A DNA stretch of 64,000 bases from Aphrocallistes beatrix (GCA_963281255.1 OY725488.1:10947524-11011523), one strand, 5' to 3'; positions 52,461-63,501 are shown, counted from the first letter of the stretch. Translations and numbers: made by a program. Notes: generated by a model not told the origin, from the sequence alone.

Positions 52461-53087
52461 CAGTGCCGGTCAAAAAGAATTGCTCAAAATCAATGCATAT
52501 AGTATAGTAGACGTCAAATAGTTTCGACTCACTAGATAGTTTCTTTCTTGCGAATTCATATACAGCTTTGTTTATTTTGATAAGTAGCACTCTGATACAG
52601 ATATTCCATTCATTATACCTGGATAATTTTCCTTTTTCACTTTTCTACTTTTTATTACAACTTCTCAGTATTTATCGAATTTTCAATGCCTTCGAAACCC
52701 CGAATTTCCTTTGAAAATCTGGAAAACCTGATATTGTTATCGGTAAACGACCATAATCAGTGGGAAGTAGCTAAAATGGTTAGGTATAGCCAAAAAAGCG
52801 TAGGTGAGATCCTAAGGAGACATGGACTGACTTGCTCGGTAAGAGACCTCACTATTCCAGGTAGGCCTCGTGTCACAATCAAAAGGTAGGACAGCTTATT
52901 GGTCAGAAAAAGCAAAAAGGATTGATTTAAGATTGCTACTCAGATAAGAACCGAAGTATTATCAGAATAATCGCTAAAAATTTCCAATTCAACAGTCCAG
53001 AGAAGGTACAATGGGCGAGCTATCATTGTGAAAATCAATCGAACTTTGGGTAAACCCATTTTGAGCAATTCTTTTTGACCGGCAGTG
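52461..53087 (+). mobile_element. Tc1-like transposon, internally deleted
   Basis: Ends CAGTGCCGGTCAAAAAGAAT and (reversed) CACTGCCGGTCAAAAAGAAT, with TA duplications at 52459-52460 and 53088-53089. At 627 bp it is far shorter than an autonomous Tc1 (~1.6 kb); only the 5' part of a transposase gene remains. Confidence 0.88.
52686..52889 (+). pseudogene. Tc1-family transposase N-terminal fragment
   Basis: 67 codons: MPSKPRISFENLENLILLS, then WEVAKMVRYSQKSVGEILRR, a helix-turn-helix like the first half of the Tc1 paired-type DNA-binding domain, followed by GRPR, the AT-hook-like linker usual between its two subdomains. It stops at 52889. Beyond it, IIAKNFQFNSPEKVQWASYH-like codons hint at a second, broken piece. 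There is no DDE/D catalytic domain, so it is inactive. Confidence 0.8.
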
Positions 53088-54278
53088 TATAAGATACGTT
53101 TTATTCTATTGCTCACCATCCATAAGATATGAAATCTTCACAATAATTAAATAATTTTGATTTAGATTCTCTGCTGAGTTTCGTCATGACGTCATCATAA
53201 TGATATGAACATAATATTATAGATATTTCCATATTAAACATTTAATCTGCAAATCTTTTCTATCTAGATATCAATCTTAATGGAAAATGATGACATCCAT
53301 TTTTTATCATAAAAAACTAAGCGAGGCAGTGTCTGATTGATTTGAGACTGAAATAGGTTTTGGTTGTGGCTACTATCCATAATTGAAACCAAGGCCGTCA
53401 GACATGGGTAGGCCGATCCACTTTTGAGTAGCTTCCGATGGCACTGATTGATGTGACTATGGATCTTATACGTTGAATACTCTTATACAAGTATATCATA
53501 TGTAATGTTTGGCTGAGTCGTATATACTAAAGTAGAAAAGTGTCAGATAGATTGTTCAACCTAAGCTCACAAACGAGGACAACGACTCTATTGTTACCAT
53601 GATCTGCTATACGTATACATATCTCAAATTGTCACTACAGAGATATGTTGAGGGCGTGAAACTCTTTTCTTCATAATCCTTACTTACTTTAGAAACTAGA
53701 TAGTTGCCTGGTACCTTATAATATTGGAATATGGTTCATTTAGAGATATTGCTTCATATGGATTATATTACAGCTGAAATTTCCAAAACATAAGTTCAAT
53801 AATGTTATTTTTGTGACATATATAGACTGTGTTAGTTTGATTATTCAAGAAGTAATTTTAAATTTTCCTGTTTTATGAATCATCTAAAATTTTTTGTTAT
53901 GAAAAGAAGTACTGAAATTGCGTCATAGTACATACTTCTAGATATCGATGAAAATAATCAGTAATTACATTGACCATAATTTAACTTTTGTATAAATAAC
54001 ATTAGTAAGTAAATCAGTTCGTTGGTTAGAATACATTCAATAGCGATAAATGAATTGAAGTGATGTAGCTAATACAATTAGCATTAATAAGAATGAAAAT
54101 ATTTAAAAAACATAACTATAAAGTCTTCTTTTCACTGGCAAGCATCAACCGCATACATTATTACGTAACTTACATTCATATTAATACTTTATACATGATG
54201 GAATTTTTCTTTCGTAAAAAATCCGTTTATTTAAGCAATTAAAAGTGACAAAATTTACAAACACATTAAAATAGATGT

Positions 54279-54366
54279 GGGCATGCCTAATTTACGGGTC
54301 AGGAAGAGTCAGATGCCTAATTTACGGGACAGGATGTCGACTCATCCCGTAAATTAGGCATGCCCT
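54279..54366. mobile_element. Palindromic MITE, GGGCATGCCTAATTT family
   Basis: About 88 bp. Starts GGGCATGCCTAATTTACGGG and ends with its inverse. An extra internal TGCCTAATTTACGGGACAGG makes it one unit longer than the 35336 copy. Flanks ATAGATGT and ATGGATGT are probably an 8-bp duplication with one mutation. Confidence 0.75.
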
Positions 54367-55094
54367 ATGGATGTACTATTTTAAAGCCATACATACATAT
54401 AGTACAAATCGGTTAGTTAGGTCATTGATATACTGGTGCTTTTATGCTCTTCGTAATATACTAGCAATACTTCATCCAAACATTTTTGTATTACTAATCA
54501 CGAAAGTGGGCATTATACCTTTTTAAATTGAACTCTCTTTAAACTAAAAATATTATGAATTAAGACTCGCTTTATCCAAGTATAAGCATTATTGTTGACA
54601 AAAGAGTAATCGACTTGATAGAATTTAGCGAAATACTCATAGAAGTGAGAGTTTAAAGCATCAGCTAGTTCTATGACTCAGGAACTGTAGTAATATTAGC
54701 TGCTATGTCAGCCACACTTTCTCTACCCAGCTTTGTAAATTTCGCCTAGATCTTCACCATTGATTTATCATTTGATATCCACGTGCCAAGTTTCATATCT
54801 CCATAACTGACCAAATCGGACAGACTAACAAACAAGCATCTATAGTCAACATTACAAGTATCTCATCGATGTTAACCTACATATAATCTTGTAACAAAGA
54901 CCAATTGTATGGTCACGAATTGTATATATCTCATTTTAGTTATTTCATAAACTACTTCATCAACATTACATCAACCATAATCTAACTTTCCCTAGAAAGG
55001 ACTACCTAGCGATGGTTGTGACTTATCATTATCTATGTTCTAGTAACAAAGTGCTTTGTAATCCAATAATCAATAGCTACCACATACTGTTTAG

Positions 55095-55183
55095 TATGTT
55101 ATGTAATACATTAATTCGCGGTGAAGTGATTCATAAGAATTATGTAATGATTAGATTAGAAGTATGGTACGTGTATGTTAGAA
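55095..55183 (+). promoter_or_regulatory. Conserved upstream module of subfamily B genes
   Basis: AATTCGCGGTGAAGTGATTC, AAGAATTATGTAATGATTAG and AGAAGTATGGTACGTG recur in order, with few changes, at about 31430-31500, 33975-34040, 59395-59470 and 63428-63500, each time just before a B-type TATA box. It may be a shared proximal regulatory region or simply duplicated DNA. Confidence 0.5.
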
Positions 55184-55192
55184 GTATATAAG
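55184..55192 (+). promoter_or_regulatory. TATA box of the gene at 55261
   Basis: GTATATAAG, 77 nt before the ATG, followed by CTATGTAGCATAAATTCGCT. Confidence 0.7.
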
Positions 55193-55260
55193 CTATGTAG
55201 CATAAATTCGCTATCCAACAGACAAACAATAATCTACCAATTCAAGTGACCACTTTCGAA

Positions 55261-56388
55261 ATGATTTCCAGCATCAATTTTCATAGCAAACTATATCAGG
55301 ATTCAACCTACTTCTTCGTGGCCTATATAAGCATATCCATTGCGTTATCAGTGTTATGGAATATCTATTTCGTCAAGAGGATACTGTATTTCATTAGATT
55401 GTATCGTGAGTCAATGGAAGAAGCTAAAACTGACATATTCGATAACTCATTAGAGCTAGCAGTCCATTATAAGATTGAGATAGTCAAATACGCGTTTATG
55501 TTAGCGATTAATATCATTGAGGTGAGTGCAATGGTGATGTATGGATTAGGCAACTCTTTAGCACGACGAAATAACAGCATAACAAACAATTGTATCGGTA
55601 AAGAGAATTATGACCTAGAAATTTATCTCATTGGAAATCCAGTTAGATTTTTATTTGTGTTTCTTGCTAAAATCGGGTTATTATTCTCACTCTCAGTTGT
55701 GATCTGCCTTATGAAGTATCTGGATGTTACATACCATAACATCAATGGTAAACCGTTTCGTTTCATCAAATCTTTTCTTCTGATTTCATCTTTGATTGGT
55801 TTATCTCTGATCATAACTGGATCTGTCCCGCAATTGTTCATTTTGCATGAGTTCTATGAACCTATAGTAGAATTTGTATATCTCTGTTTGTGGATTCGAC
55901 AAACTCGAACCTTCTATAGAACACTGAAGTGGAGGTCGGTAGAGTTTCAGGTTAGAGGTAGAAGCATCCAGATGGTCAGGAGATCAATTAAAAACTACCG
56001 TCAATTCGCATTCATCATGAGTTTAATGGGAATAGGGATTGTGTGTATAATCTTGAGTGTGTTTTTAGAAACATATTTTTTCTTGTTTCTCACTTTGGTT
56101 CGCTACGGTCCTTGCCTATTCCATTATCTCTACAATACTCCTCTCTACCAACCATTATTCAACACACAGCTTCAACTGAAAACTCTACACATTTCTAATA
56201 CTATTATTTTAAAGCTTGAGATAACTTTGGGCATAATCGCATCCTTTATGATAGGATTACAGTACTTTTTGGTTACAATCGTATTTTTCGGAGGGAAGCT
56301 ATTGAGGAGAATGAATTACCGTTTTGGAAGAGTGCGTACAAGGTTCACTCCTAATCTTACCAACCCACTCCTCATTAATTCCCACTAA
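55261..56388 (+). CDS. Subfamily B 7TM chemoreceptor-like protein (intact)
   Basis: 375 aa from ATG 55261 (MISSINFHSKLYQDSTYFF); five in-frame codons upstream lack an ATG. TM1 ends LWNIYFVKRILYFIRLYRES; loop NSLELAVHYKIEIVKY; the outer loop has NNSITNNCIGKENYD, with one sequon before its Cys; CLMKYLDVTYHNINGKPFRF; TGSVPQLFIL; IQMVRRSIKNYRQF; YGPCLFHYLYNTPLYQPLF; tail GRVRTRFTPNLTNPLLINSH. Subfamily B is marked by NTP for GTP, PNL for PSL and the extra NSH/NSN end. TM4-loop 3 is near-identical to the broken gene at 9359, and the outer loop to the gene at 63574. Confidence 0.88.
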   Translation: MISSINFHSKLYQDSTYFFVAYISISIALSVLWNIYFVKRILYFIRLYRESMEEAKTDIFDNSLELAVHYKIEIVKYAFMLAINIIEVSAMVMYGLGNSLARRNNSITNNCIGKENYDLEIYLIGNPVRFLFVFLAKIGLLFSLSVVICLMKYLDVTYHNINGKPFRFIKSFLLISSLIGLSLIITGSVPQLFILHEFYEPIVEFVYLCLWIRQTRTFYRTLKWRSVEFQVRGRSIQMVRRSIKNYRQFAFIMSLMGIGIVCIILSVFLETYFFLFLTLVRYGPCLFHYLYNTPLYQPLFNTQLQLKTLHISNTIILKLEITLGIIASFMIGLQYFLVTIVFFGGKLLRRMNYRFGRVRTRFTPNLTNPLLINSH

Positions 56389-56512
56389 TGTTCTGCAAAT
56401 TTTTATTCTGTTTCTTTATATTTCCAATGTATTTTCATTTAAGAGTTTCATTGAAATAATATCAATACAATATTTAGCTTTCATTTCCCATATTATCTTA
56501 TATCCTTACTAT

Positions 56513-57012
56513 TAAAACTCGATTAATCATTTCAATACAAAATTAATGACTACACTATCACAATATAAATCATTGTACGACACTACAATAGATCGTCATC
56601 GTTATTAATTATACTCCAAAGCCACAACTTATTTTTGATATCTTAAATGTATTATAGTGTATAACAATATAAAAGATTATGTACATAATTTCACACCTCT
56701 ATATACATATTTTCACACCATTTGACGAATTTTGAAAAATAAGCTAGAGACTAGCTTTCAACGGGTGACATGAGGGTTTTAGGGATGTATTTTTCGAATA
56801 TCATATTTTCAGATTAATATGCTAAATTATATGTTTACTTTTGTTTACATTAGATTCATAAAGTAAACAAATCTCAAAAATATGTTAGAAATTACCTTTC
56901 AACGGTTGACATATTATTTTCAGGGGTGTATATTTCGAAAATCATATTTTCGAGGAAAATTGATGATCAAATTTGTTTACTTTTCGCAGCGCAAGCAAGT
57001 GAATCGCGCTTG
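56513..57012 (+). mobile_element. Helitron-like element, internally rearranged
   Basis: 5' end TCCTTACTATTAAAACTCGA (second-subfamily start), but the interior (CAAAGCCACAACTT, AGAGACTAGCTTTCAACGG) is of the first subfamily: a chimaera. The 3' end is reduced to CGCAGCGCAAGCAAGTGAAT followed by CGCGCTTG; the palindrome before it is deleted. Confidence 0.65.
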
Positions 57013-57129
57013 TATGTTATCTTGTTTTGAAATTACGTAGATTTGAAATTGCTTCTGAAAAAATTTCATATCTAACAAAATGTTTGCCTATATAAACTAA
57101 GTGCTATCTTTAAGATATTATAAATTTAT

Positions 57130-57730
57130 ACACCATATATAGGGCTTACAATCCCGTTTATATTTTGTAATCCGGGGATTTCGGGATTGACATTTCTAAT
57201 TTCGGGATCCCTGGATCCCGGAATTAAAGTTTTTTCCCAATCCCGGGATCCCGGAATTAAATCTCATAGACTGGCGAAATTTTGTTTAGAGAGTGTATAT
57301 TACGAAAAATTTATCTTATATAATATTAGGGAAACCTATTTAAATCTACCTCACCAGAATCATTATTATTAAATCCTGTTATTGCTCAACACTGAATCCA
57401 TATGAAAGTTGTAAATAATTTATTGGTAAGCTACAAAACTAAGTAATCTATCGTTACCATGAAGCAGTACGATATTGCTATTGAAAACGAATAATTATCG
57501 AAATTGTTTATAATGTTTAATAGTTATCCAGAAGAAAATTAACCTGATAATAAATCTCGGGGTCCCGGGATTGAGAAACAAATCCCGGTAAAACGGGATT
57601 GAGAAACACATACTTATCCAATCAAAAGATTTAATTACATATATTCGGTCTTTATTAAAATTCCCTTAAATTCTCGAAATATCCAGGGATTTCCCTGGAT
57701 CGCGAATTTCGGAATTCACGTTTATTGATT
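57130..57730. repeat. Interspersed palindromic GGGATCCCGG repeats
   Basis: Motifs such as TCCCGGGATCCCGGAATTAA, GGGATCCCTGGATCCCGG and TCTCGGGGTCCCGGGATTGA occur in clusters at 57170-57262, 57555-57600 and 57680-57715. Each is self-complementary. They are reminiscent of, but distinct from, the GGGACGGG palindromes at 498. No target duplication found. Confidence 0.6.
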
Positions 57731-57873
57731 CATGCTAATTTAGCCATTAAAATTAGAAATATAATAATATTCAGGGATTTACCATTGAGGGGATGTCACT
57801 TCTCAAATTCGATGGAAATTTTCGAGAAGGTTTGGTAAGTATGATAAATACTTAAATTTAATAGAATTTGTTC

Positions 57874-58284
57874 AAGAGATCAATTAAAAACTACCGTCAG
57901 TTTGCATTCATCATGAGTTTAATGGGAATAGGGATTATGTGTATAATTTTGACCGAGTTTTTAGAAACATATTTCTTCCTACTTGTCACTGTATTTCGCT
58001 ACGGTCCTTGTCTATTCCATCATCTCTACAACACTCCTTTCTATCAACCACTTTTCAACACACAACTTCAAATGGAAGCTCTACACACCTCCAATACTGT
58101 GATTTCGAGGATTGAGATAATTTTGGTTATAATCTCGTCCATTTCAATAGGATTACAGTACATTTTGGTTGCAATCATATTTTTCGGAGAGAAGCTATTG
58201 AGGAGAATGAATTACCGTTTTGGAAGAGTGCGTACAAGGTTCACTCCTAATCTTACCAACCCACTCCTCATTAATTCCAACTAA
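57874..58284 (+). pseudogene. Subfamily B receptor, 3' fragment
   Basis: Starts abruptly in the third inner loop (RSIKNYRQFAFIMSLMG) and is open through TM6, YGPCLFHHLYNTPFYQPLF and the last span to NPLLINSN. TM1-TM5 and a promoter are missing, and the sequence before 57874 is unrelated. No damage in the remaining codons. The fragment resembles 55261 and 9359 about equally. Confidence 0.85.
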
Positions 58285-58400
58285 AATTCAATTGTTTTTT
58301 ATATTTCTTTCTATTTCTCTTGTATTTTCATTATAGAGTTTCATTGAAATAATATCTGTAAATAATATCAAGACGATATTTAGTTTACATTTCATATATA

Positions 58401-58618
58401 CAAGCGCGCTTTGCTTGCTTGCGCTGCGCGGCTGGCGGACACTTTGTGTCCACTGGAGGAGCCCTTGGGCACATGGGTTCCCATCGATAATCATAAGAGA
58501 GATAACATCTCTAAATATGTCTGCCCCACTGTTATAATCGATATCGCACAAAAAATCAATTCGTAATATATATATATATATATATATACAAACATTAATC
58601 GAGTTTTAATAGTAAAGA
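58401..58618 (-). mobile_element. Short complete Helitron-like element, second subfamily
   Basis: 218 bp with both ends. Read on the minus strand: 5' TCTTTACTATTAAAACTCGA, a (TA)n run, TTACGAATTGATT, the GATTATAACAGTGGGGCAGA block, a GACACAAAGTGTC palindrome, and the 3' end GCGCGCTTG. It serves as the reference that identifies the insertion at 18381. Confidence 0.75.
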
Positions 58619-59477
58619 TATTTCTATATTATACAAATCAGTGAGTTATGCTATTGATTTACGGGAGCATTTATGCTCTTAGTAGTATACTAGTGACAAG
58701 CATGTGCTGTGCTGCTTGCTGACACTTCATCCAAATATTAAACTATCGCATTATTAACCACGGAAGTGGGCACTATAATCTTTTTTAAATTGCGACCTCT
58801 TTGAATTAATAATGTGAGGTTTAAACTCGATTTTATCCTAGCATGGGCATTATTGTTGGCAAAAAAGTTATTGACTTGAAAAGAATTACTCTTAGAAGTG
58901 AGAGTGAGTTTAGGGCATCAGCTAGATCTGTGGCTCATAAACTGTAGTAACTTTAGCTGCTATGTTAGCCACGCTTTCTCTACCCAGCTTTGTAAATTTC
59001 GCTTAAATCTTCGAACTTAATCGTTGATTTAATATTTGACACCTACAAACCAATTTCCATATCTCAACAACTTACCAATTCGGACAGACTAACTAATAAT
59101 TCATGCGTCCAGTCAACATTACAAGTATCACATCGATGTTATCCTACATATAATCCTGCATGAATTGACTTGTTACGAATTGTACGGACACAAATTGTCT
59201 ATATCCCATTTTAGTTATTTCATAAACTACAATATACACATCAATATTACATCAACCATAATCTAACTTGCCCTAGAAAGGAATACCTAACGAGGGTTGT
59301 GACTTATTATCATTATCTATGTTCTAGTAACAAAGTGCTTTGTAATCCAATAATCAATAGCTACCACAGACTGTTTAGTAACGTTATGCAATACATTAAT
59401 TCGCGGTGAAGTGGTTCATAAGAATTATGTAATAATTAGATTAGAAGTATGGTACGTGTATGTTTCTTAGTATATAA
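58619..59477. other. Subfamily B upstream spacer
   Basis: Similar to 54400-55180 over most of its length and ends in the conserved B upstream module. No gene. Confidence 0.6.
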
Positions 59478-59486
59478 GTATATAAG
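59478..59486 (+). promoter_or_regulatory. TATA box of the gene at 59555
   Basis: GTATATAAG, 77 nt before the ATG at 59555. A second TATATAAG lies 8 nt upstream, overlapping. Confidence 0.7.
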
Positions 59487-59554
59487 CTATGTAGCATAAA
59501 TTCACTATCCAACAGACTAACAATAATCTACCAAAGCAAGTGCCCATTTTCGAA

Positions 59555-60685
59555 ATGATTTCCAATATTAACTTCAATAGCAAACTATATTGGGATGTAA
59601 ACTATTTCCTCGTGGCTTTCATAGGCATATTCATTGCGCTGTCAGTGTTATGGGATGTCTACTTCGTAAAGAGGATACTATACTTCATTAGATTGTATCG
59701 TGAGTCAATGGAAGAAGCTAAAAATGACATTTTCGGTAACTCTTCAGAGCTAGCAGTCCATTATAAAGTTGAGATAGTCAAATACGTGTTTCTGTTAGCG
59801 ATCAATATCATTGAAGTGAGTGCAGTGGTGATGTATGGATTATTCATCTCTTTGCCACTACAAAATAATACCACAATAACCAATTGCACCATTGAGGATA
59901 TTCATAACAGGGAATTAAATGATCTTGTTGAAAATCCAGTCAAATTATTTTTTCTATGTCTTGCTAAAATCGGGATGCTATTCTCCCTTGCACTTGTAAT
60001 CTGCCTCATGAAGTTCCTGGATGTCACACAACATAATATCAATGGTAAACCGTTTCAGTTTATCAATTCTTTTCTTTTAATCACATTTTTGATTGGTATA
60101 GTCCTAATTCTACCTGGATCTGTCCCTCAATTGTTCATCTTAGTAAAAGTGTATGAGCCTATAATACAATTTATTTATTTCTGTTTGTGGCTTAAACAAG
60201 CTCGCACCTTCTATAGAACACTGAAGTGGAGATCTCTAGAGTTTCAGATTAGAGGTAGAAGCACTCAGATGGTAAGGAGATCCATTAAAAGCTACTGTCA
60301 ATTCGCATTCATCATGAGTTTATTGGGAATAGGGATTGTGTGTATAATTTTGGCTGTGTTTTTAGAAACATATTTTTTCTTGTTTCTCATTGTGATTCGC
60401 AACGGTCCTTGCCTATTCCATCATCTTTACAATACTCCTCTCTATCAACCATTTTTCAACACACAACATCAACTGGAAGTTTTGCACACCTCTAATATTG
60501 TGATTTCAAGCATTGTAGTAATTTTAGCTATAATTGCTTATTTTACGATAGGATTTCAGTACTTTTTGGTTACAATAATATTTTTCGGAGAGAAGCTATT
60601 GAAGCGGATGAATTATCGTTTTGGAAGAGTGCGCACAAGGTTCACTCCTAATCTTACCAATCCTCTTCTCATTGATTCACATTAA
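59555..60685 (+). CDS. Subfamily B 7TM chemoreceptor-like protein (intact)
   Basis: 376 aa from ATG 59555 (MISNINFNSKLYWDVNYF). Loop NSSELAVHYKVEIVKY, outer loop NNTTITNCTIEDIHNRE with two sequons, CLMKFLDVTQHNINGKPF (Phe and Gln replace the usual Tyr residues), PGSVPQLFIL (Pro replaces Thr, as in 31582), TQMVRRSIKSYCQF, RNGPCLFHHLYNTPLYQPFF, tail GRVRTRFTPNLTNPLLIDSH. It shares TM4-TM5 and PQLFIL features with the frameshifted gene at 31582 rather than with 55261. A 26-nt copy of its TM3 codons occurs at 61884. Confidence 0.88.
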   Translation: MISNINFNSKLYWDVNYFLVAFIGIFIALSVLWDVYFVKRILYFIRLYRESMEEAKNDIFGNSSELAVHYKVEIVKYVFLLAINIIEVSAVVMYGLFISLPLQNNTTITNCTIEDIHNRELNDLVENPVKLFFLCLAKIGMLFSLALVICLMKFLDVTQHNINGKPFQFINSFLLITFLIGIVLILPGSVPQLFILVKVYEPIIQFIYFCLWLKQARTFYRTLKWRSLEFQIRGRSTQMVRRSIKSYCQFAFIMSLLGIGIVCIILAVFLETYFFLFLIVIRNGPCLFHHLYNTPLYQPFFNTQHQLEVLHTSNIVISSIVVILAIIAYFTIGFQYFLVTIIFFGEKLLKRMNYRFGRVRTRFTPNLTNPLLIDSH

Positions 60686-60790
60686 AATCCTGTAATTTTT
60701 CATCTATTTATTTATATTTGTAGCATATTTTCATCTGTAAGTTTCATTCAAATGATAGAAATATGATATTTATCTCTCATTTGGGATATA

Positions 60791-61037
60791 CACTATCCGG
60801 ACAAAAGTATTTGCACACTTCATTATCTTACGTGCATTTAATACTAAATGGGTCTATTCATGAAGATTAAAATTCCGAAACGGTAAGCGATACAACTAAT
60901 CGGGTTTCAAATTCAAAATCTTCGCATTTAAATTAATTATTGTAGGATATTAGAAATCTTCAACTACTACTAATTCGAATTTGAAGATTTCGAATCTTAA
61001 ATCTGACTCGTGTACAAATACTTTTGTCCGGTTAGTA
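60791..61037. mobile_element. Tc1/mariner-type MITE, 247 bp
   Basis: Ends CACTATCCGGACAAAAGTAT and, reversed, CTAACCGGACAAAAGTAT. TA repeats flank both sides; the right end runs into a (TA)n tract, so it is uncertain by a few bases. Same terminal family as the pair at 18410/18892 with a different interior. Confidence 0.75.
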
Positions 61038-61883
61038 TATATATATATATATATATATTTGATATTGTATTTTGAAGTTACGTATACTTGAAATTACTTC
61101 TGAAAAACTTTTATACTTAAAAACGGTTTGTCAATATAAACTAAAGTGCGATCTTTATACATACATATGGTACATAATGCAATTAACCGCAACGACTTGT
61201 ACTATACTTTTCCACAATTTTATTTTGCGATGTAACATATATATTTAAACTTTTAAGTTTGCGCGTGAGGCAAGCACATGTTACTATGAGTCACCAGCAG
61301 GCGACGGGGAAAGTGTAATGTTTAGACGTCTAGACTCTTAGATACCTTCGTTGAACAACGGATGCATAGGAACCTTGAAAATTCCCTTGATATTGCAGAT
61401 TTATTTAAGAATTTGCTATTTGTACAATATTTGAGATTCATCGTTTGGGAAATCCTCGCAAATCTAAACATATGATATATTATATTGTGTTTCGATTGTC
61501 AATATTCAACAATCATGTGTTAAAAAGAGATCAGTTTAAAGTTATCTTTGCTACGGACATTCAACATTCAAAAGTTAGGATCCATTTAGTTTAAGAATTA
61601 TCTATGAGTTTATTGATTTTGCACAATCATAGCCTAGGAGTGCAACATTTTGATTAAACTCCTATACTATGATGTTATTCAGTGGCTAATCTAAGTTCAC
61701 AATCGCTTACAGCAACTCTATCGTTATCATTATCTGCTATATACGTATCTTAAATTGTCGCAATTGAGATATGTTGTGACAGCCTACTATATATATATAC
61801 TATACAGTAAGCTATGGTTGAGAGCATGAAACTCTTTTCTTCATAATCCTGAGCTACTCTGGAAACTAGATAGTTGTCTGTTA

Positions 61884-61909
61884 CTAAAATCGGGATGCTA
61901 TTCTCCCTT
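61884..61909 (+). other. 26-nt insert copied from receptor TM3 codons
   Basis: The stretch from CTAAAATCGGGATGCTATTC to CTCCCTT equals 59964-59989 inside the gene at 59555. The surrounding spacer is a repeat whose other copies (28490, 53700) lack it. It looks like filler DNA from break repair. Confidence 0.75.
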
Positions 61910-63501
61910 ACCTTATTTATAATACTGGAGTATGTACATTTATTGAGATTATCTCATATAGATTATATGACATAACTGATATATTCCGAAACAAAGGTTC
62001 AATAATTTTGTTTTTATGACATACATATGTAGACTGTGGTGGTTTGATTGCACAAGGAGTAATTATAAATTTTCCTGTTTTATGAATCAGTGATCTAACC
62101 ATTTGATATGTTGAAAGTCCTGAAGTTGCATCATATTACTCCTAGATATCAATGAAAATAATATGTAATTACATCGACCATATTTTAAATTTTCTCCTGA
62201 AAAGGAATAGTCAAAAGTTGTAACTTATTACCATAATATATGTCCCTGTACCAAAGTGCTTTGTAACCCGATGATTAATAGCTACCACTGCTTAGTAATG
62301 TTATATAATATATTTATAAAAATGTGATTTATGTATATATATTTTTGTTATAATGCATTTCTTTAATAGTAAACATTAAATGCATGCAATGTTGTATTTC
62401 TTACACATACGTAATACAACATATTCTCAATATCCATTTGATATAATTTTCCTTCATAAAGAAGACCAATGTATTTATATCATAGGTGTACAGAAGTGAC
62501 TAAATGACGATTACATTGATAAAGATGACAATTTTAAGGTCGCATTTGTATGTTGACGGATTAGTTAGTTAAGTTCTGATTAACAGTTGCTTCTATACTC
62601 CTTAAGATGGATTAATGAGCTTTCACCCAAAAATTACTTAAATTATTGCATTATTAATTAAGGAAATCTGGATTATGATCCTAAATCAATCACATCCTCT
62701 TTAAACAAATTGCACTTAAATGACCACTAAAAATCGCTAACTTTGTTGCAAACATAACCTACTCCACAATTACATGATGACTAATCTAATTTTGACAAGG
62801 TAGATATGATACTTTGACATCAAACTTATATATGCTGGTACTACATTCCCAAGCTCTATGCTGCGTGTTTAATGATTTAAGGCAGCTCATTTATTAGTTC
62901 AATCATTTCAACCGCATTCCTAGTTCAAAATCCGCAAGTTACTGTGAAGCCTTATATATAGTAGGATATGTAACCATAATATTCTGATATTTCAAATTTA
63001 TCATCGTTAAATCTTCATTGAATTGTGTCATTTAACTTTTCGAAACAAATTCATTAATCAGAACGATTTTTTCGATCATTTATTACAGAACAGGTTTGGA
63101 TTAGCGAGGGTGTACTGTACCAGTATTGTAGGAGGTACTACGCTACTTGACTACGTGGATCCATGCTTAAGCTAGTAAATATGTCTAGAACAATTCAGTA
63201 AGTAGATAGTTAATCAATTTTAATAACATTTTCCTACGACTACATTCGTGTTGGTTCATAAACATCAAACAAAATATTACTTCAGCCATAATCTAACTTT
63301 CTCCAAATAAAGGAATAGTCAATGAAAGTTGCAACTTGTTATCATAATCTATGTTCTAGTATCAGAGTGCTTCTTATTCTAAAGATAATAGCTACCACAG
63401 ACTGTTTAGTAACGTTTTGTAATATAATAATTCGCGGTGAAGTGATTCATAAGAATTTTGTAATGATTAGACAAACTACCAATATGCTATGTTTCCTAGA
63501 A

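Larger units (their letters stand above)
51595..53094 (-). mobile_element. Complete Helitron-like element with a Tc1 inserted in its 5' end
   Basis: On the minus strand the 3' hairpin end (CAAGCACGCTTCGCTTGC, plus-strand view) is at 51595 and the GCGGACACTGCGTGTCCGC palindrome at about 51638. Then come tandem 141-bp repeats and a (GTTT)n-type run. The 5' terminus TTTTAATATA is cut at 52460 by a Tc1-like element and continues after its TA duplication as TAAGA; joined and reversed it gives TCTTATATATTAAAA, exactly the end of the elements at 6855 and 14637. Confidence 0.78.
53095..55183. other. Subfamily B type spacer
   Basis: 53670-54230 repeats the 28440-29110 and 61840-62500 spacers. 54650-54840 repeats 58900-59100. 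It contains the MITE at 54279-54366. 55030-55180 is the conserved upstream module of B genes (AATTCGCGGTGAAGTGATTC). No gene. Confidence 0.6.
56389..57873. other. Spacer with Helitron-like and GGGATCCC repeats
   Basis: 56513-57012 is a Helitron-like element; 57130-57730 carries scattered GGGATCCCGG motifs. No gene is seen until the B fragment at about 57874. Confidence 0.6.
60686..63501. other. Large spacer before the right-edge B gene
   Basis: Contains a Tc1-like MITE (60791-61037), B-type spacer copies (61840-62500), a 26-nt receptor-derived insert (61884-61909), and the B upstream module at 63355-63500. 61060-61770 and 62520-62990 show nothing recognisable. Confidence 0.6.

Noticed and set aside
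52686-52889. Possible host DNA-binding protein
   Set aside because: Lies inside an element with Tc1 ends and TA duplications; helix-turn-helix plus GRPR fits a transposase N-terminus.
55246-55260. GTG/TTG starts giving slightly longer receptors (also at 20230, 31567, 36940, 59540)
   Set aside because: Non-ATG starts are not expected for these eukaryotic-type genes; a conserved ATG follows within 2-5 codons.
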